Shown in pieces: positions 19,380 through 28,187 of a DNA stretch of 64,000 nucleotides. The translations under genes were made by a program, and so were the position numbers. The stretch is from Nocardia araoensis NBRC 100135 (lineage in GTDB: Bacteria > Actinomycetota > Actinomycetes > Mycobacteriales > Mycobacteriaceae): assembly GCF_000308435.1 (NCBI RefSeq), contig NZ_BAFR01000002.1, forward strand, positions 1-64,000, read 5' to 3'. Every line of letters begins with the position of its first letter. The first letter of the stretch is position 1. Below the pieces are notes generated by a model. It searched no databases. It saw only the letters and a program-made list of their open reading frames with translations, and was not told the DNA's origin.

Positions 19380-19835
19380 TCACGTGGTGCGGTCACCCAA
19401 TGCGGATATCTGGGTGACGAGGTTATGGGCGGTGTGCTGCACGGCGATCTTGACGAACGGCTCGATGGTCTTGCCGAGCGCTCGCCCCGCCAGGCCGCCG
19501 GGGATCCGGTAGTCCACGATCGCGTCGACGGTGCACAACCTGTCGCCCTTGGCGTGGAACAAGAACGTGGACTCGACGTCGAAACCCTTGATGGACTCGA
19601 CGCCGATGGCGAAGTTCTTCTCCCAGCGGACCACGCGGATCCGCGATTTCAGCGAGGCGGGCCCCAGCTTCATGTGCCCGTCGAACGTGGCGCCGACGCC
19701 CTCGGTCTGCTCGCCGACCGGGGTGAAGGACTGGATGCCGTACAGGAACCGCGCCAAGTTCCGATAGTCGTTCACGTAGGCGAACGCGGACTCCGCCGAG
19801 GCCAGGCAATCCTCGACGATCTTCACTTCGGTCAT
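19380..19835 (-). CDS. SRPBCC (START/polyketide cyclase-like) protein
   Basis: A 151-residue protein of the SRPBCC helix-grip fold: N-terminal strand KIVEDCLASAESAFAYVNDY, central antiparallel strands, and a long C-terminal helix (TIEPFVKIAVQHTAHNLV). Members bind hydrophobic ligands in a deep cavity. It lies 17 nt downstream of the copD stop on the same strand, so it may be the last gene of the copper cluster, although nothing in it suggests metal binding. Confidence 0.8.
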   Translation of the reverse strand: MTEVKIVEDCLASAESAFAYVNDYRNLARFLYGIQSFTPVGEQTEGVGATFDGHMKLGPASLKSRIRVVRWEKNFAIGVESIKGFDVESTFLFHAKGDRLCTVDAIVDYRIPGGLAGRALGKTIEPFVKIAVQHTAHNLVTQISALGDRTT

Positions 19836-19852
19836 GCGCAGACCCTAGCGGC

Positions 19853-20815
19853 TCAGGCTGTCACCGCGAGGGTCGCGGCGAGGCCGAAGGCGAGCGCCAT
19901 CACGGCCACCTCGGCTACGGCGCGGCGCAGCGAGTCCTTCGCGTCCATCCGGTGGTCGGCCGCCTTCGGCACCCAACTGCGCCGCCACCACCAACCCAGC
20001 GCGAGCAAGCCGAGCAACACCACGGTCTTGGCGAGCAGAATCCGGCCGTAACCGGTGCTGACGAACGGAGCTACCCCGCCCACCCGGATCAGCCCGTTGA
20101 GCAGCCCCGTAACCGCCACGACCGCCACCAGGGGCAGCGCCACCGCCGAATACCTCGGCAGCACGGCCGCCCACTCGCCGCGGGTCCGCACGACCAGCGC
20201 CAGCGCGACCAGCAACCCGAACCAGGCGCCCGCGGCCAACGCGTGCACCGCGGCGAGCACCGACCCGAACGCCTGCTGCGACATGTGCCCGGTGATCGGC
20301 CGCAACGCCAGCGCGACCGCCGCGAACACCAGCACCAGATCGGCGGAGGCGGACTCGGGCCGCCGGAAGGCCAGCGCCGACCCACCGGCCACCGTCGCGA
20401 CCCCGACCAGGATCGCGATCCCGATCTGCCCGCCGCTGACGTCGACCAGATAGGTGCCGAACTCTCCGGCGCCGAGTCCGCTCACCGGAACGCCGACCAC
20501 CTCGGCAGCCTCGAAGACCAGCACGGCGAATTCGGCGACCGCCCAGATTCCGGCGAGCACCGCGAGCAGCCGCCACGGTGTCCGCAAGCGCGGCGCGACT
20601 CTGGGCAGCGCGGCCAGCCCGAGCGCGGTGGCGCCGACGCCGTCGGCCAGCACCCGAACCACGGCCTCGCCGGGGAGCGGGCCGGGCAGGATCAGGACCC
20701 AGGCGAGTGCGACGCCGAGCAGCCCGGCCGGGAAGGTGAGGAGCACCGTGGGCCATGGCATTCGGCCGGTGCCGCGGCGAGCGCCGTCCCGGCCGCGAGA
20801 CTTCACGTCGCTCAC
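19853..20815 (-). CDS. copD: CopD family copper resistance membrane protein
   Basis: A 320-residue integral membrane protein with about eight helices. GTG 20815 overlaps the copC stop (GTGA), which fixes the start and indicates coupling. A histidine in ITGHMSQQAFG and another in LAAVHALAAGAWFG match the CopD domain, in which histidines near the outer face bind copper. CopD works with periplasmic CopC in copper uptake or resistance. It sits in a ycnI-copC-copD order typical of actinobacterial copper loci. Confidence 0.85.
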   Translation of the reverse strand: MSDVKSRGRDGARRGTGRMPWPTVLLTFPAGLLGVALAWVLILPGPLPGEAVVRVLADGVGATALGLAALPRVAPRLRTPWRLLAVLAGIWAVAEFAVLVFEAAEVVGVPVSGLGAGEFGTYLVDVSGGQIGIAILVGVATVAGGSALAFRRPESASADLVLVFAAVALALRPITGHMSQQAFGSVLAAVHALAAGAWFGLLVALALVVRTRGEWAAVLPRYSAVALPLVAVVAVTGLLNGLIRVGGVAPFVSTGYGRILLAKTVVLLGLLALGWWWRRSWVPKAADHRMDAKDSLRRAVAEVAVMALAFGLAATLAVTA

Positions 20816-21351
20816 CGCTTCTGGTCGCGGCTCCTGCCGCCGAACAGCGCGAACGCGAGCCCGCCCCCGAACAGCACGACAGCGCCCGCGACGAACACCC
20901 ACAGCGGAATCCCGTCCGAGCCGTCCGCGCTGTCGTTCGATTTCGCGTTCGGTTTCGGTCCCGGCGTGCCGTTGCCCGGCTTGCTGAGCGTGAAGTGCCG
21001 TTTGCCGCTGACCGGGTGACCGTCGGCCGAGGTCACCCGATAGGCGATGGTGTATTCGCCGACCGGGCCCAGTTCGCCGACGGCGACGCTGACCGTCTTG
21101 CCCTCGACCACCGGGTCACCCTTGGACCACAGATTGCCGTCGGGTCCGACGACGGTGAGCGACGGGAAGCTGGGCTGTAGTTCCTCGTTGAACGTGACGC
21201 TGGCACGGTCCGGGCCCGCGTCGACGGTCGCGTTGTCCTCCGGGACGCTTCCGGTCGCCGCGGAGTGCGCGGCGGCGACTCCTGTCGCTGCGATGCCGAA
21301 TCCGAGCAGTAACAGGCCCGCCACGAAGGCGGCCAGCAGGCGGCGGCTCAT
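20812..21351 (-). CDS. copC: CopC domain periplasmic copper-binding protein
   Basis: A 179-residue exported protein from ATG 21351, overlapping the upstream stop (ATGA). Signal peptide to about residue 28; the mature protein starts with His29 (AAAHSAATG), the N-terminal copper ligand of CopC. A second conserved His is in SADGHPVSGKRHF. The CopC beta-sandwich (about 29-125) is followed by a Ser/Asp/Pro-rich linker and one C-terminal membrane helix (PLWVFVAGAVVLFGGG), so it is membrane-anchored. Delivers Cu2+ to or from CopD by family knowledge. Confidence 0.88.
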   Translation of the reverse strand: MSRRLLAAFVAGLLLLGFGIAATGVAAAHSAATGSVPEDNATVDAGPDRASVTFNEELQPSFPSLTVVGPDGNLWSKGDPVVEGKTVSVAVGELGPVGEYTIAYRVTSADGHPVSGKRHFTLSKPGNGTPGPKPNAKSNDSADGSDGIPLWVFVAGAVVLFGGGLAFALFGGRSRDQKR

Positions 21352-22004
21352 TCGCGCCGCCCGCGGATCACGTTGCCGAGGCCGAGCGCGACACCGAGCA
21401 GACCCAGGGCGAGGCCGATCCCGCCGAGCCAGCGGGCCGTCTGGTCCTCGTGGTCGGCGTCCTCGTCGTCGGCTTCGCTGCTCACTTTGTGCCCGTCCGC
21501 GTGGTCTTTCCCGGCGGCCAGGGTGATCGACGGGGCCGGGTGTTCGGGTTCGTCGCCGTCCTTCTGAATCGGCTGGTCCCAGCTGACCACCTTGCCGTCG
21601 GAATAGGTCTGCTTGGCGGGAAAGCTGACCGAATCCAGCGCGGGCAGCGGGCCGACGGACACCGCGAAACGCTGGAACTGACCGGGTGCGATGCCCGGCG
21701 CGCCGGGATCGGCGGTCCAGGTGATCGCGGTGACCTCCTTCTTGTCGTTGCGCTCGACCTTGGCCGACCATCCGGGAACCGGTTCGGTCCGAGCCGATTT
21801 CAGGTTGGGCATGGTGACGGTGAGCGCGGTGGTGCTCGCGGTGTCCGATTCGGTGGGGACGCGGAAGGTGGCGACGGCGTATCCGCCTTGTGTCGCGCCG
21901 GGCGCGTCCACCGTGACGTGTGCCGCGGCGGCGCCGCCTGCGAGCAGAACGAGTGTTGTCGTGGCGACCGTCGTCGTGACGGCGCGGGAAATCGAGCTGG
22001 GCAT
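21348..22004 (-). CDS. YcnI family (DUF1775) copper-binding protein
   Basis: A 218-residue exported protein. Signal peptide to residue 28, and the mature N-terminus is HVTVDAP. In YcnI-type proteins this N-terminal histidine chelates Cu2+. A C-terminal His/Asp-rich linker (DHADGHKVSSEADDEDADHED) leads to a membrane helix and GRRE tail. Gene order YcnI, CopC, CopD with overlapping stop and start codons indicates one transcript and one copper-handling function. Confidence 0.87.
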   Translation of the reverse strand: MPSSISRAVTTTVATTTLVLLAGGAAAAHVTVDAPGATQGGYAVATFRVPTESDTASTTALTVTMPNLKSARTEPVPGWSAKVERNDKKEVTAITWTADPGAPGIAPGQFQRFAVSVGPLPALDSVSFPAKQTYSDGKVVSWDQPIQKDGDEPEHPAPSITLAAGKDHADGHKVSSEADDEDADHEDQTARWLGGIGLALGLLGVALGLGNVIRGRRE

Positions 22005-22048
22005 GCTGAAGTCTCCTGTGCGAAAGGAATGAGGGTGTCGGACGATGA

Positions 22049-22585
22049 TCAGACCGACACCGGCGGCGCGCGAGGACCGAGCGCACCCAGCGAAGCACAG
22101 CGATAGGGCGGAAGGCCCGGGTCAGCCCAGAGTGGCGCGCCGCCGATGCGCGTCCGTCGCGGCGGAGCGAGTATCACGCGCAGTGCACCGGAGGCGGCGG
22201 CGAAAAGCCGCTCGGCGAGGACGATCAGCGCCGCGCAACCGACCGTCGCGACAGTATGCGCGAGCAGCATCCAGCCGGTCGCCGGGGGCGAAATCGTCGC
22301 GGTGTCGGCGGTTCCGGAGTGGTCGTGGCCGACCAGCACCGACAGCGCGGCGTGGCTCAGCAGCTGGCCCGCGCCGAGCAGCCCGGCCACGGCGGACGGG
22401 CGTAGGCACGCCCGCGTGGTTGTCGCGGCCGCGCCGACTCCGGCCGCGATCAGCAACAGCAATGTCAGTTCGGTGGAGCCAGGCGCGCCGCCACCCGCCG
22501 CACCGTGTGCGGCCACGGCGAGCACGCCGACCAGCACGCCGACCACGCAGCCACGCAGGTGGCGGGTGATCGGGTGCGCAGACAT
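22049..22585 (-). CDS. Membrane protein of the copper cluster, unknown function
   Basis: A 178-residue protein with about four hydrophobic helices. Histidines sit in or near the membrane: AAHGAAGG, LSHAALS, VGHDHSG and LLAHTVATV. The C-terminal tail is Pro/Arg-rich. It lies 44 nt upstream of ycnI on the same strand, so it probably shares the transcript. No domain is recognised with certainty. The histidines and context suggest metal handling; this is inference. Confidence 0.65.
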   Translation of the reverse strand: MSAHPITRHLRGCVVGVLVGVLAVAAHGAAGGGAPGSTELTLLLLIAAGVGAAATTTRACLRPSAVAGLLGAGQLLSHAALSVLVGHDHSGTADTATISPPATGWMLLAHTVATVGCAALIVLAERLFAAASGALRVILAPPRRTRIGGAPLWADPGLPPYRCASLGALGPRAPPVSV

Positions 22586-22599
22586 CGGGGCGAGTGAAC

Positions 22600-23244
22600 T
22601 CAGCGCACGCCGAGCCGGGCCAGGATGTCCGACTCGATCCCGGACAGTTCGTGGGAGATCGACGCGTGCACGGAGCGGCGGCGGTTGGCCGGCATCTGGT
22701 CGGAGGTGTGCACGGCGGCCGTCAGGCTGCCGAGGCGATCCTTGGTGGCGGCGACGAACTTCTGCGCCTCGCCCTTGTCCTTGCCGTCCTGCGAACTGAT
22801 CTTCGCCAGTGCCGCTTCGGCATTCGTGATTCGCGCCTGCAGTTTGGCGCCGTGTCCGGTGAAGTCGCCGAGCTGGTCGATGCCGACGCCGAGCTGCTGA
22901 GCGCGGCGGGTGTCGAGCTGCCCGCGCAGGAAGGTCGCGCCCCGGTAGGCCAGCGGAGCGAGCACCGGGATGAGCACCCGGGCCACGCCGAGGTATTTCC
23001 GCACCTGACCGGCGCTGAACGGATCGCGTTCGGCCTTGGCCGCCACCTTCAGCGCGGCCTTCTCCTCCGCCTGGAACGCCGCGATCTGCGCCTTGGCGAC
23101 CTTGCGCTGGGTGCGGGCCTCGGCGCGGCGGGCCTTGCGGTCGTTCTTCGCTACGAGCTTGGCCTCCATCGCGGCCTTGTGCTTGAGAGCTTTCGCCTCG
23201 GCCCTGCGGCTCGGCCGCCGCTTGCGCTTCGTGAACAACCCCAT
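22600..23244 (-). CDS. DUF6474 family protein
   Basis: A 214-residue protein from ATG 23244 with GGAGGG 6-7 nt upstream. The first third is extremely Lys/Arg/Ala-rich (MGLFTKRKRRPSRRAEAK start) and probably helical. One weakly hydrophobic segment (YLGVARVLIPVLAPLAYRG) follows, then helices with alternating charge. The pattern matches DUF6474 of Nocardia and Mycobacterium. It lies 15 nt upstream of the copper cluster membrane gene. Function unknown; the basic N-terminus might contact nucleic acid or acidic lipid. Confidence 0.72.
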   Translation of the reverse strand: MGLFTKRKRRPSRRAEAKALKHKAAMEAKLVAKNDRKARRAEARTQRKVAKAQIAAFQAEEKAALKVAAKAERDPFSAGQVRKYLGVARVLIPVLAPLAYRGATFLRGQLDTRRAQQLGVGIDQLGDFTGHGAKLQARITNAEAALAKISSQDGKDKGEAQKFVAATKDRLGSLTAAVHTSDQMPANRRRSVHASISHELSGIESDILARLGVR

Positions 23245-23418
23245 CGAAGGCCCTCCGTCATGCTGGTTCGCCATGGCAGTACGACGCCGGGGAAGCCCGT
23301 CCGCCCATGTCACACGCTTTGCCGCTACCCTATCGGGTCCGTGCCGTCAGCTGCGAGGGTAGTGCGCGAGGTCCCTCGATTAGTGGAGTTGTCGGGGTGG
23401 GGGACCATACTGCATAGC

Positions 23419-25152
23419 GTGGATTCGGACATCGATGACCGGGATGGTCGCAAGCGCAACGGAACGGCTCTGGATCGGGCCACCGACGTGCCGACCGCCT
23501 TCATCGATGCCAGGGCGCTGATCGGCTGCCGCCATCGCCTCCGCATGGACGCCGCGCACCCCCAGGCACTGGCGGGAGTCATCGAGGACGCGGGCGTGCG
23601 CCAGCGCCGGGACGCCGCCGTCGCACACCGCGCCCGGGTTCGCGACGCGCTGGTCGGCGCGGACCCCGATGCCTGGGTGGTGATCGATGCCGGACTGCGC
23701 GCCGCCGAGCGCGCCGAAGCGACGATGCGCGCGTGCGAAGCCGGCGCACGGCGCATCTGGGGCGGACTACTACCGCAGGAACCGGACACCGGCAGGCGCG
23801 GCGGTTCGGAGATCCTGCTGCGCGATGCCGACCGCGGCGGCTACATCCCGATCATCGTGGTGAACCACAAGGTGACCGACCCGCGGCAACCAGAGCCCGC
23901 CGACTTCCACCCCACCACCTCGGACCCGTATCACTGGAACCCGCAACCGGATCCGCACCGCAAGCTACGCCAGCAGCCCCGCGATCAACAGCGGCTCGCC
24001 CATCTGTACCGGATGCTGCAACGGCACGGCTTGGCCAGCCCCGCGCTGCTCGGCGGCGTCATCGGCTTCGATTTCGATCGCATCCTGATCCACGACCTGG
24101 CGCCGCTGCTGGACGATTACGACCGCCGCTACGCCGACCGGATCGCGGTGGTGCGCGGCGAGCTGCCCACCGCCCCCTCGAAGGTGCCCGAGTGCAGGCA
24201 GTGCCCGTGGTGGACGCGGGGGATCGAGGGCCCGAGCTGCGAAGGCTGGCTGATCGAACATCGCGACGTCAGCCTGGTGGCGCCCGGCTCCCGCGCCGAG
24301 GTGCTGCGCAGGCACGACGTCTCGACCATCGACGAGCTCGCCGCGTGGGCGGGCGAGGATCCCGAGGACTGGCAGCACGGCCCGTTCGACGAGGCCGTGG
24401 TCACCGCGCGGGCGTGGATCGCGGGCGCGCCGCTGGTGCGGCGGGTCGAGAACGTGCGGGTCCGGCGGGCGGACGTGGAGGTCGACGTCGATCTGGAGAG
24501 CTTCCAGGAGTACGGCGCGTACCTGTGGGGGACACTGCTCAACGGCGTGTATCGCCCGTTCGTCACCTGGGATCCGTTGCCCACCGAGGACGAGGGCCGC
24601 TCTTTCGGCGAGTTCTGGACCTGGCTGATGACGGTGCGCGCCGAGGCGGCCGCGGCGGGCAAAACGTTTGCCGCGTATTGCTATTCGCGCACGGCGGAGG
24701 ACAAATGGCTGTACGAATCGGCGCGCCGGTTCGCAGGCCGCCCCGGCGTGCCGACGGTGGAGCAGGTGCGCGCGTTCGTGGACGGACCGCAATGGGTGGA
24801 CATGTTCCAAGCCGTCTCCGACCAGTTCATCTGCCCGAACGGCAAGGGGCTGAAGAAGATCGCGCCGGTCGCCGGGTTCTCGTGGCGTGATCCCGAGGCG
24901 AGCGGCGAGGCATCGATGAGCTGGTACCGGCTCGCGGTCGGTTACGACGGCGCCGCGCCCGACGCGAGTCAGCGCACGCGGTTGCTGGAGTACAACGAGG
25001 ACGACGTCCGCGCCACCCAGGTGCTGCGCGAATGGATGACCACCCGCGCCGACGCGGAGGTCGCCGGCCTCGCCGATTTCCGGCCGATTCCCGACGCGGG
25101 GGCGCCCGGGACCGTTCCCGGCTACGCGTCCGTGCCTCCTTCGGCTCCGTAG
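23419..25152 (+). CDS. TM0106 family RecB-like putative nuclease
   Basis: A 577-residue two-part nuclease. The N-terminal PD-(D/E)XK region includes the motif VNHK near residue 155. Cysteines in LIGCRHR and later CRQC...C (PECRQCPWW, PSCEGW) have the one-plus-three arrangement that holds a 4Fe-4S cluster in Cas4/AddB-type nucleases. The C-terminal half has a DxE (VDLESFQEYG) and a late YNEDDV, the pattern of DEDD RNase-H-fold exonucleases. GTG 23419 is a best guess, with no strong ribosome binding site nearby. It stands alone before htpG. A DNA repair role is plausible by family. Confidence 0.78.
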   Translation: MDSDIDDRDGRKRNGTALDRATDVPTAFIDARALIGCRHRLRMDAAHPQALAGVIEDAGVRQRRDAAVAHRARVRDALVGADPDAWVVIDAGLRAAERAEATMRACEAGARRIWGGLLPQEPDTGRRGGSEILLRDADRGGYIPIIVVNHKVTDPRQPEPADFHPTTSDPYHWNPQPDPHRKLRQQPRDQQRLAHLYRMLQRHGLASPALLGGVIGFDFDRILIHDLAPLLDDYDRRYADRIAVVRGELPTAPSKVPECRQCPWWTRGIEGPSCEGWLIEHRDVSLVAPGSRAEVLRRHDVSTIDELAAWAGEDPEDWQHGPFDEAVVTARAWIAGAPLVRRVENVRVRRADVEVDVDLESFQEYGAYLWGTLLNGVYRPFVTWDPLPTEDEGRSFGEFWTWLMTVRAEAAAAGKTFAAYCYSRTAEDKWLYESARRFAGRPGVPTVEQVRAFVDGPQWVDMFQAVSDQFICPNGKGLKKIAPVAGFSWRDPEASGEASMSWYRLAVGYDGAAPDASQRTRLLEYNEDDVRATQVLREWMTTRADAEVAGLADFRPIPDAGAPGTVPGYASVPPSAP

Positions 25153-25178
25153 TCCGCGCGCGGCGGTACCATCGCGAC

Positions 25179-27137
25179 GTGACAGAGCACGTCGAAAAAC
25201 TCGAGTTCCAGGCAGAGACCCATCAGCTGCTCGAGCTGATGATCCATTCCGTCTACTCCAACAAGGACACCTTCCTGCGGGAGCTGATCTCGAATTCCTC
25301 CGACGCGCTGGACAAGCTGCGGCTGGAGTCCTTCCGAGACAAGGATCTGCACGTCGACACCTCCGACCTGCATATCGAGCTGGAGGTCGACAAGGACAAC
25401 CGGATCCTGACCGTCCGGGACAACGGCATCGGCATGTCGCGCGCCGAGGTCGTCGATCTGATCGGCACCCTCGCCAAGTCCGGTACCGCGGAGTTGCGCA
25501 AGAAGCTGAACGAGGCCAAGTCCGAGGCCGCCGCCGAGGAGCTGATCGGCCAGTTCGGCATCGGTTTCTACTCGACCTTCATGGTGGCCGACAAGGTCAC
25601 CCTCACCACCCGCCGCGCGGGCGAGACCACCGCCACCCGGTGGGAGTCGAGTGCGGGCAGCTCCACCTACACGATCTCCGAACTCGACGAGGCCCCGCAG
25701 GGCACGTCGGTCGCCCTCCATCTCAAGCCGGTGGACGAGGAGGATCACCTCTTCGACTACACCCAGGAGTGGAAGCTGCGGGAGATCGTCAAGAAGTACT
25801 CCGACTTCATCTCCTGGCCGATCCGCATGCAGGTGGAACGCACCGTCACCGAGGGCGAAGGCGAGGACGCCGAGGAGAAAACCATCCTCGAGGACCAGAC
25901 GCTCAACTCCATGAAGGCGCTGTGGACGCGCCCAAAGAGCGAGGTCTCCGACGAGGAGTACAAGGAGTTCTACCGGCACGTCAGCCACGGCTGGGACGAT
26001 CCGCTGGAGATCATCCCGCTGAAGGCCGAGGGCACTTTCGAATACCAAGCGCTGCTGTTCATCCCGTCGCACGCCCCGTTCGACCTGTTCACCCGCGACC
26101 ACAAGCGCGGTGTCCAGCTCTACGTCAAGCGGGTGTTCATCATGGACAACTGCGAAGAGCTGATGCCGGAGTACCTGCGCTTCGTCAAGGGTGTGGTGGA
26201 CGCGCAGGACCTGTCGCTCAACGTCTCCCGGGAGATCCTGCAGCAGGACCGGCAGATCCAGATGATCCGCAAGCGTCTGGTGAAGAAGGTGCTGTCCACG
26301 GTCAAGGATCTGCAGGGCGCCGAGGACCAGACCAACTACCAGACCTTCTGGAAGGAGTTCGGCCGCGTCCTGAAGGAGGGGCTGCTCTCGGACTTCGACA
26401 ACCGCGACACCATCCTCCAGGTTTCCTCGTTCGCCTCGACGCACTCCGAGACCGAGCTGACCACGCTGGCCCAGTACGTGGAGCGGATGCCAGAGGGGCA
26501 GGACACCATCTACTACATGACCGGCGAGACCCGTCAGCAGGTGGAGAGCTCCCCGCATCTGGAGGCGTTCAAGGCCAAGGGCCGCGAGGTGCTGATCCTG
26601 ACCGACCCGGTCGACGAGATGTGGGTCGGCTCCGTACCGGAATTCGACGGCAAGGCGTTCCAGTCCATCGCCAAGGGCGAGGTCGACTTGGAGACCGAGG
26701 AGGAGAAGAAGGCCTCCGAGGCGCTGCGCGAGCAGCAGGACAAGGACTTCGCCGATGTGCTGACGTGGCTGGGCAAGACGCTGGAGCAGAACGTCAAGGA
26801 GGTGCGTCTGACCAACCGGCTCACCACCTCGCCCGCTTGCCTGGTCGGTGACGTGTTCGACTTCACGCCGATGCTGGAGCGGATGTACCGCGCCTCGGGC
26901 CAGGCGCTGCCGGAGAGCAAGCGCATTCTGGAGCTCAACCCGACCCACCCGCTGGTCACCGGCCTGCGCGACGCGTACGCGGCGAAGCGGGAGGAGGCCG
27001 ACGCCGGCACGGCGACCGAGCTGTCGGAAACCGCCGAACTGCTGTTCGGCACGGCGGTCCTCGCCGAGGGCGGTGAACTCAAGGATCCGGCGCACTTCGC
27101 CCACATCCTCACCGATCGGCTCACTCGCACCTTGTGA
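25179..27137 (+). CDS. htpG: Molecular chaperone HtpG (Hsp90)
   Basis: ATP-dependent cytoplasmic chaperone, 652 residues, normal length. GHKL ATPase motifs are visible: ELISNSSDALDKLR, DNGIGM, LAKSGT and GQFGIGFYS. The middle domain includes the conserved arginine in LNVSREILQ. The C-terminal dimerisation domain ends ILTDRLTRTL. GTG 25179 aligns with known N-termini (TEHVEKLEFQAE), and TACCAT lies 6 nt before it, suggesting leaderless transcription. A 15-bp hairpin follows the stop directly. Confidence 0.97.
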   Translation: MTEHVEKLEFQAETHQLLELMIHSVYSNKDTFLRELISNSSDALDKLRLESFRDKDLHVDTSDLHIELEVDKDNRILTVRDNGIGMSRAEVVDLIGTLAKSGTAELRKKLNEAKSEAAAEELIGQFGIGFYSTFMVADKVTLTTRRAGETTATRWESSAGSSTYTISELDEAPQGTSVALHLKPVDEEDHLFDYTQEWKLREIVKKYSDFISWPIRMQVERTVTEGEGEDAEEKTILEDQTLNSMKALWTRPKSEVSDEEYKEFYRHVSHGWDDPLEIIPLKAEGTFEYQALLFIPSHAPFDLFTRDHKRGVQLYVKRVFIMDNCEELMPEYLRFVKGVVDAQDLSLNVSREILQQDRQIQMIRKRLVKKVLSTVKDLQGAEDQTNYQTFWKEFGRVLKEGLLSDFDNRDTILQVSSFASTHSETELTTLAQYVERMPEGQDTIYYMTGETRQQVESSPHLEAFKAKGREVLILTDPVDEMWVGSVPEFDGKAFQSIAKGEVDLETEEEKKASEALREQQDKDFADVLTWLGKTLEQNVKEVRLTNRLTTSPACLVGDVFDFTPMLERMYRASGQALPESKRILELNPTHPLVTGLRDAYAAKREEADAGTATELSETAELLFGTAVLAEGGELKDPAHFAHILTDRLTRTL

Positions 27138-27143
27138 GACCGC

Positions 27144-27181
27144 CCGCGACCGGAGGACCAGCCGATGTCCTCCGGTCGCGG
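27144..27181 (+). terminator. Terminator hairpin after htpG
   Basis: A perfect 15-bp stem, CCGCGACCGGAGGAC (27144 on) with its complement ending at 27181 and an 8-nt loop, 6 nt after the stop. No T-run. Confidence 0.75.
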
Positions 27182-27311
27182 CCGGTGTGGTCGGCGGTGT
27201 TTCGGCCATTTCCCGGTTACGGTGACAGGCGGGATGGCATATTCGCAGGACTGGGGAGTTCGCCCCCGGGTGGCGCGGTTAGATGTGGATGCCTGAAAGG
27301 ATCGTCACAAC

Positions 27312-28130
27312 ATGTCCGCAAACCCGCTTGCCGTCGCCGAGCCGTGGGAACTGGTCGCCGACGGATATGACGAGTTCGCACCCGCGATCATGCAACCGTT
27401 CTCGGCGCGGGCGCTCGAGTTCGCCTCGCTCTCGGCGGAATCGCGAATCGTGGACGTCGCGGCGGGGCCGGGCACGCTCAGCCTGCTGGCCGCGGGTCAG
27501 GTGGCGCAGGTCGACGCCATCGATTTCGCGGAGTCGATGATCGCGCGCCTGGCGAAGAACGCCGCCGCCGCCGGACTGACGAATATCCGGGCGCAAGTGG
27601 GTGATGGACAGGACCTGCCGTACGAATCCGACCGATTCGACGCCGGGTTCTCCATGTTCGGACTGATGTTCTTCCCGGACCGCGCCCGTGGGTTCGCCGA
27701 GTTGTTCCGGGTGTTGCGGCCGGGCGGTACGGCGGTGGTATCGAGCTGGGCGCCGATCGCGGACTCGCCGCTGATGCGGATGATGTTCGGCGCTCTGACC
27801 GCGGCCGACCCGGACATCCAGGAGCCACAACCGAACTTCCTGAGCCTGGAGAACCCGGAGGTCTTCGAATCGGAGATGCGCGGCGCGGGCTTCGAAGCGG
27901 TATCCATCCAGCGGCATTCGATCGCGCTGACCTTCGGCAGCCCCGAAGAGATGTGGGAGACCATGGTGCGCAGCAGCGCCCCCTTGGAGCTCATGCGCCA
28001 CAGCGTGAGCGCGGAGGTCTGGGCTGGGCGCGCCGCCGTCATGAAGGCGTTTCTCGCCGAGAAGTACCGGCCGCACTGCCCGTTGTCCACCACGGCCTAT
28101 CTCGGCATCGGCCACAAACCGCGGGAATGA
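27312..28130 (+). CDS. Class I SAM-dependent methyltransferase
   Basis: A 272-residue methyltransferase (methyltransf_11/25 type). Motif I is VDVAAGPGTLSLL, the acidic residue after strand 2 is in DAIDFAESM, motif II-like DLPYESDRFDAGFSMFG, and the LRPGGTAVVSSW strand follows. GAAAGGA about 15 nt upstream of ATG 27312. Neighbours are unrelated, so the substrate is unknown; the family includes enzymes for small molecules, quinones and lipids. Convergent with the SDR gene across a hairpin. Confidence 0.85.
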   Translation: MSANPLAVAEPWELVADGYDEFAPAIMQPFSARALEFASLSAESRIVDVAAGPGTLSLLAAGQVAQVDAIDFAESMIARLAKNAAAAGLTNIRAQVGDGQDLPYESDRFDAGFSMFGLMFFPDRARGFAELFRVLRPGGTAVVSSWAPIADSPLMRMMFGALTAADPDIQEPQPNFLSLENPEVFESEMRGAGFEAVSIQRHSIALTFGSPEEMWETMVRSSAPLELMRHSVSAEVWAGRAAVMKAFLAEKYRPHCPLSTTAYLGIGHKPRE

Positions 28131-28134
28131 GAAC

Positions 28135-28168
28135 AGCGCGTGACCCTTCCTTTGAAGGGCCACGCGCT
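28135..28168. terminator. Bidirectional hairpin between convergent genes
   Basis: AGCGCGTG-CCCTTC stem with one mismatch, 28135-28168, loop CTTT, between the methyltransferase stop (28130) and the SDR stop (28188). Confidence 0.75.
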
Positions 28169-28187
28169 GCCGGGACCGCGAAGCGAA

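Noticed and set aside
22594..23418. N-terminal extension of the nuclease gene
   Set aside because: The open frame runs antisense through the DUF6474 gene, which has a good start and family match; the nuclease must start near 23419.
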